Assembly: GCA_034638255.1 (NCBI GenBank)
Contig: JAWPGT010000002.1
Coordinates: 1,984,001 to 2,048,000, forward strand
Source: Coprinus comatus
Taxonomy: Eukaryota; Basidiomycota; Agaricomycetes; Agaricales; Agaricaceae
Length of the DNA: 64,000 nt
Direction of reading: 5' to 3'
Shown here: positions 63,593 through 64,000 of the stretch, one piece after another
Numbering within the stretch: position 1 is the stretch's first letter
How the letters are laid out: every line of letters starts with the position of its first letter
Position numbers and translations under genes: made by a program
The notes under the pieces: model-generated
What the model was told of the DNA's origin: nothing
Databases searched by the model: none
The model's input: only the letters and a program-made list of their open reading frames with translations

Positions 63593-64000
63593 ATGAAGCT
63601 AGCCCTTTCCCTCCTCGCAGCCGCGGCGGTTGCCAATGCTCACTGTATGATATCCTGAAAAATGATGTCGATGTGATACCGGGTTACTGACGATGTCATT
63701 ACAGTTACCTTGCAATACCTTTGGATCAACGGTGTAAGCTAGGCTAATTGTCTAGCTAAGATATGGATGCTCACAACGAAGGATAGGCTGATCAAGGACA
63801 CAACAACTACATCCGTATTGCACCAAATAACAACCCCGTCACTGATGTCACTTCCAAGGACTTGACTTGCAACGTTAACGGTCTTTCTGGCAGCAGTGTC
63901 AATACCGCTACCGTCCCAGCCGGTGCTACCATCACGTTAGCTTTTTTCCATATTTTATCCGACTATTATGCCACATTTACTAATTATGACGTTTAGTTTG
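63593..64000 (+). CDS. AA9 lytic polysaccharide monooxygenase, 5' part (runs off the window)
   Basis: Secreted copper enzyme that cleaves cellulose or related glucans oxidatively. The 16-residue signal peptide MKLALSLLAAAAVANA is followed directly by His, the copper-binding N-terminal His of the mature enzyme. Exons 63593-63644, 63705-63733 and 63787-63935 splice in frame: HFTLQYLWINGADQGHNNYIRIA, then PVTDVTSKDLTCNVNG and VNTATVPAGATIT. The DVTSKDLTCN and TVPAGATIT blocks are typical AA9. A fourth exon starts about 63997 at the edge. The second copper His and the active-site Tyr lie outside the window. The signal peptide is short but complete. Confidence 0.9.

Overview
This is a 64 kb piece of a filamentous fungal nuclear genome, almost certainly a basidiomycete of the mushroom-forming lineage (Agaricomycetes). 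Genes are densely packed on both strands and broken by many 45-100 bp GT-AG introns. Gene families typical of that group are present: a KRE6-type GH16 protein, an AA9 LPMO and an expanded DUF4470/MYND family. There is no bacterial, plasmid or viral character. I saw no rRNA, tRNA, CRISPR array or intact transposon by eye.

Layout. 1-2124: no supported gene. 2.1-10.4 kb: F-box protein, KRE6/SKN1 beta-glucan synthesis protein, haspin kinase and GINS subunit PSF2. 10.9-23.8 kb: three head-to-tail DUF4470/MYND genes of about 3.5-3.7 kb each with the same four-exon structure. The third has an in-frame stop. 24-30.9 kb: RNase P/MRP subunit POP4, a coiled-coil protein with polyQ, a PlsC acyltransferase (LPAAT) and a glycerophosphodiester phosphodiesterase. 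31-36.5 kb: a 1114-residue disordered protein and a putative tail-anchored protein. 37.5-46.6 kb: arrestin-like protein, glycogen branching enzyme, LEU2, NOB1 and ARPC3. 46.7-49.8 kb: TRP-type channel YVC1. 50.0-53.4 kb: a fourth, inverted and multiply broken DUF4470/MYND copy. 53.8-62.9 kb: P5C dehydrogenase, full-length CUL1, a C-terminally truncated CUL1 paralog with an acidic tail, and the U5 snRNP 40K WD40 protein. 63.6 kb to the edge: the start of an AA9 LPMO.

Most genes are independent housekeeping loci, not a pathway cluster. Two family-level events stand out. First, the DUF4470/MYND family shows tandem birth and decay: two intact copies, one with a single stop, and one inverted pseudogene. 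The tandem copies share an upstream motif. Second, next to CUL1 lies a paralog with the same first three exons (220/80/171 nt against 220/80/168 nt). It keeps the adaptor-binding N-terminal half but lacks the whole RING-binding and neddylation half, ending instead in an acidic tail. This is a candidate natural decoy or modulator of SCF ubiquitin ligases. An F-box gene and a PY-motif arrestin-like gene in the same window also relate to ubiquitin biology, but nothing in the sequence ties them together functionally.
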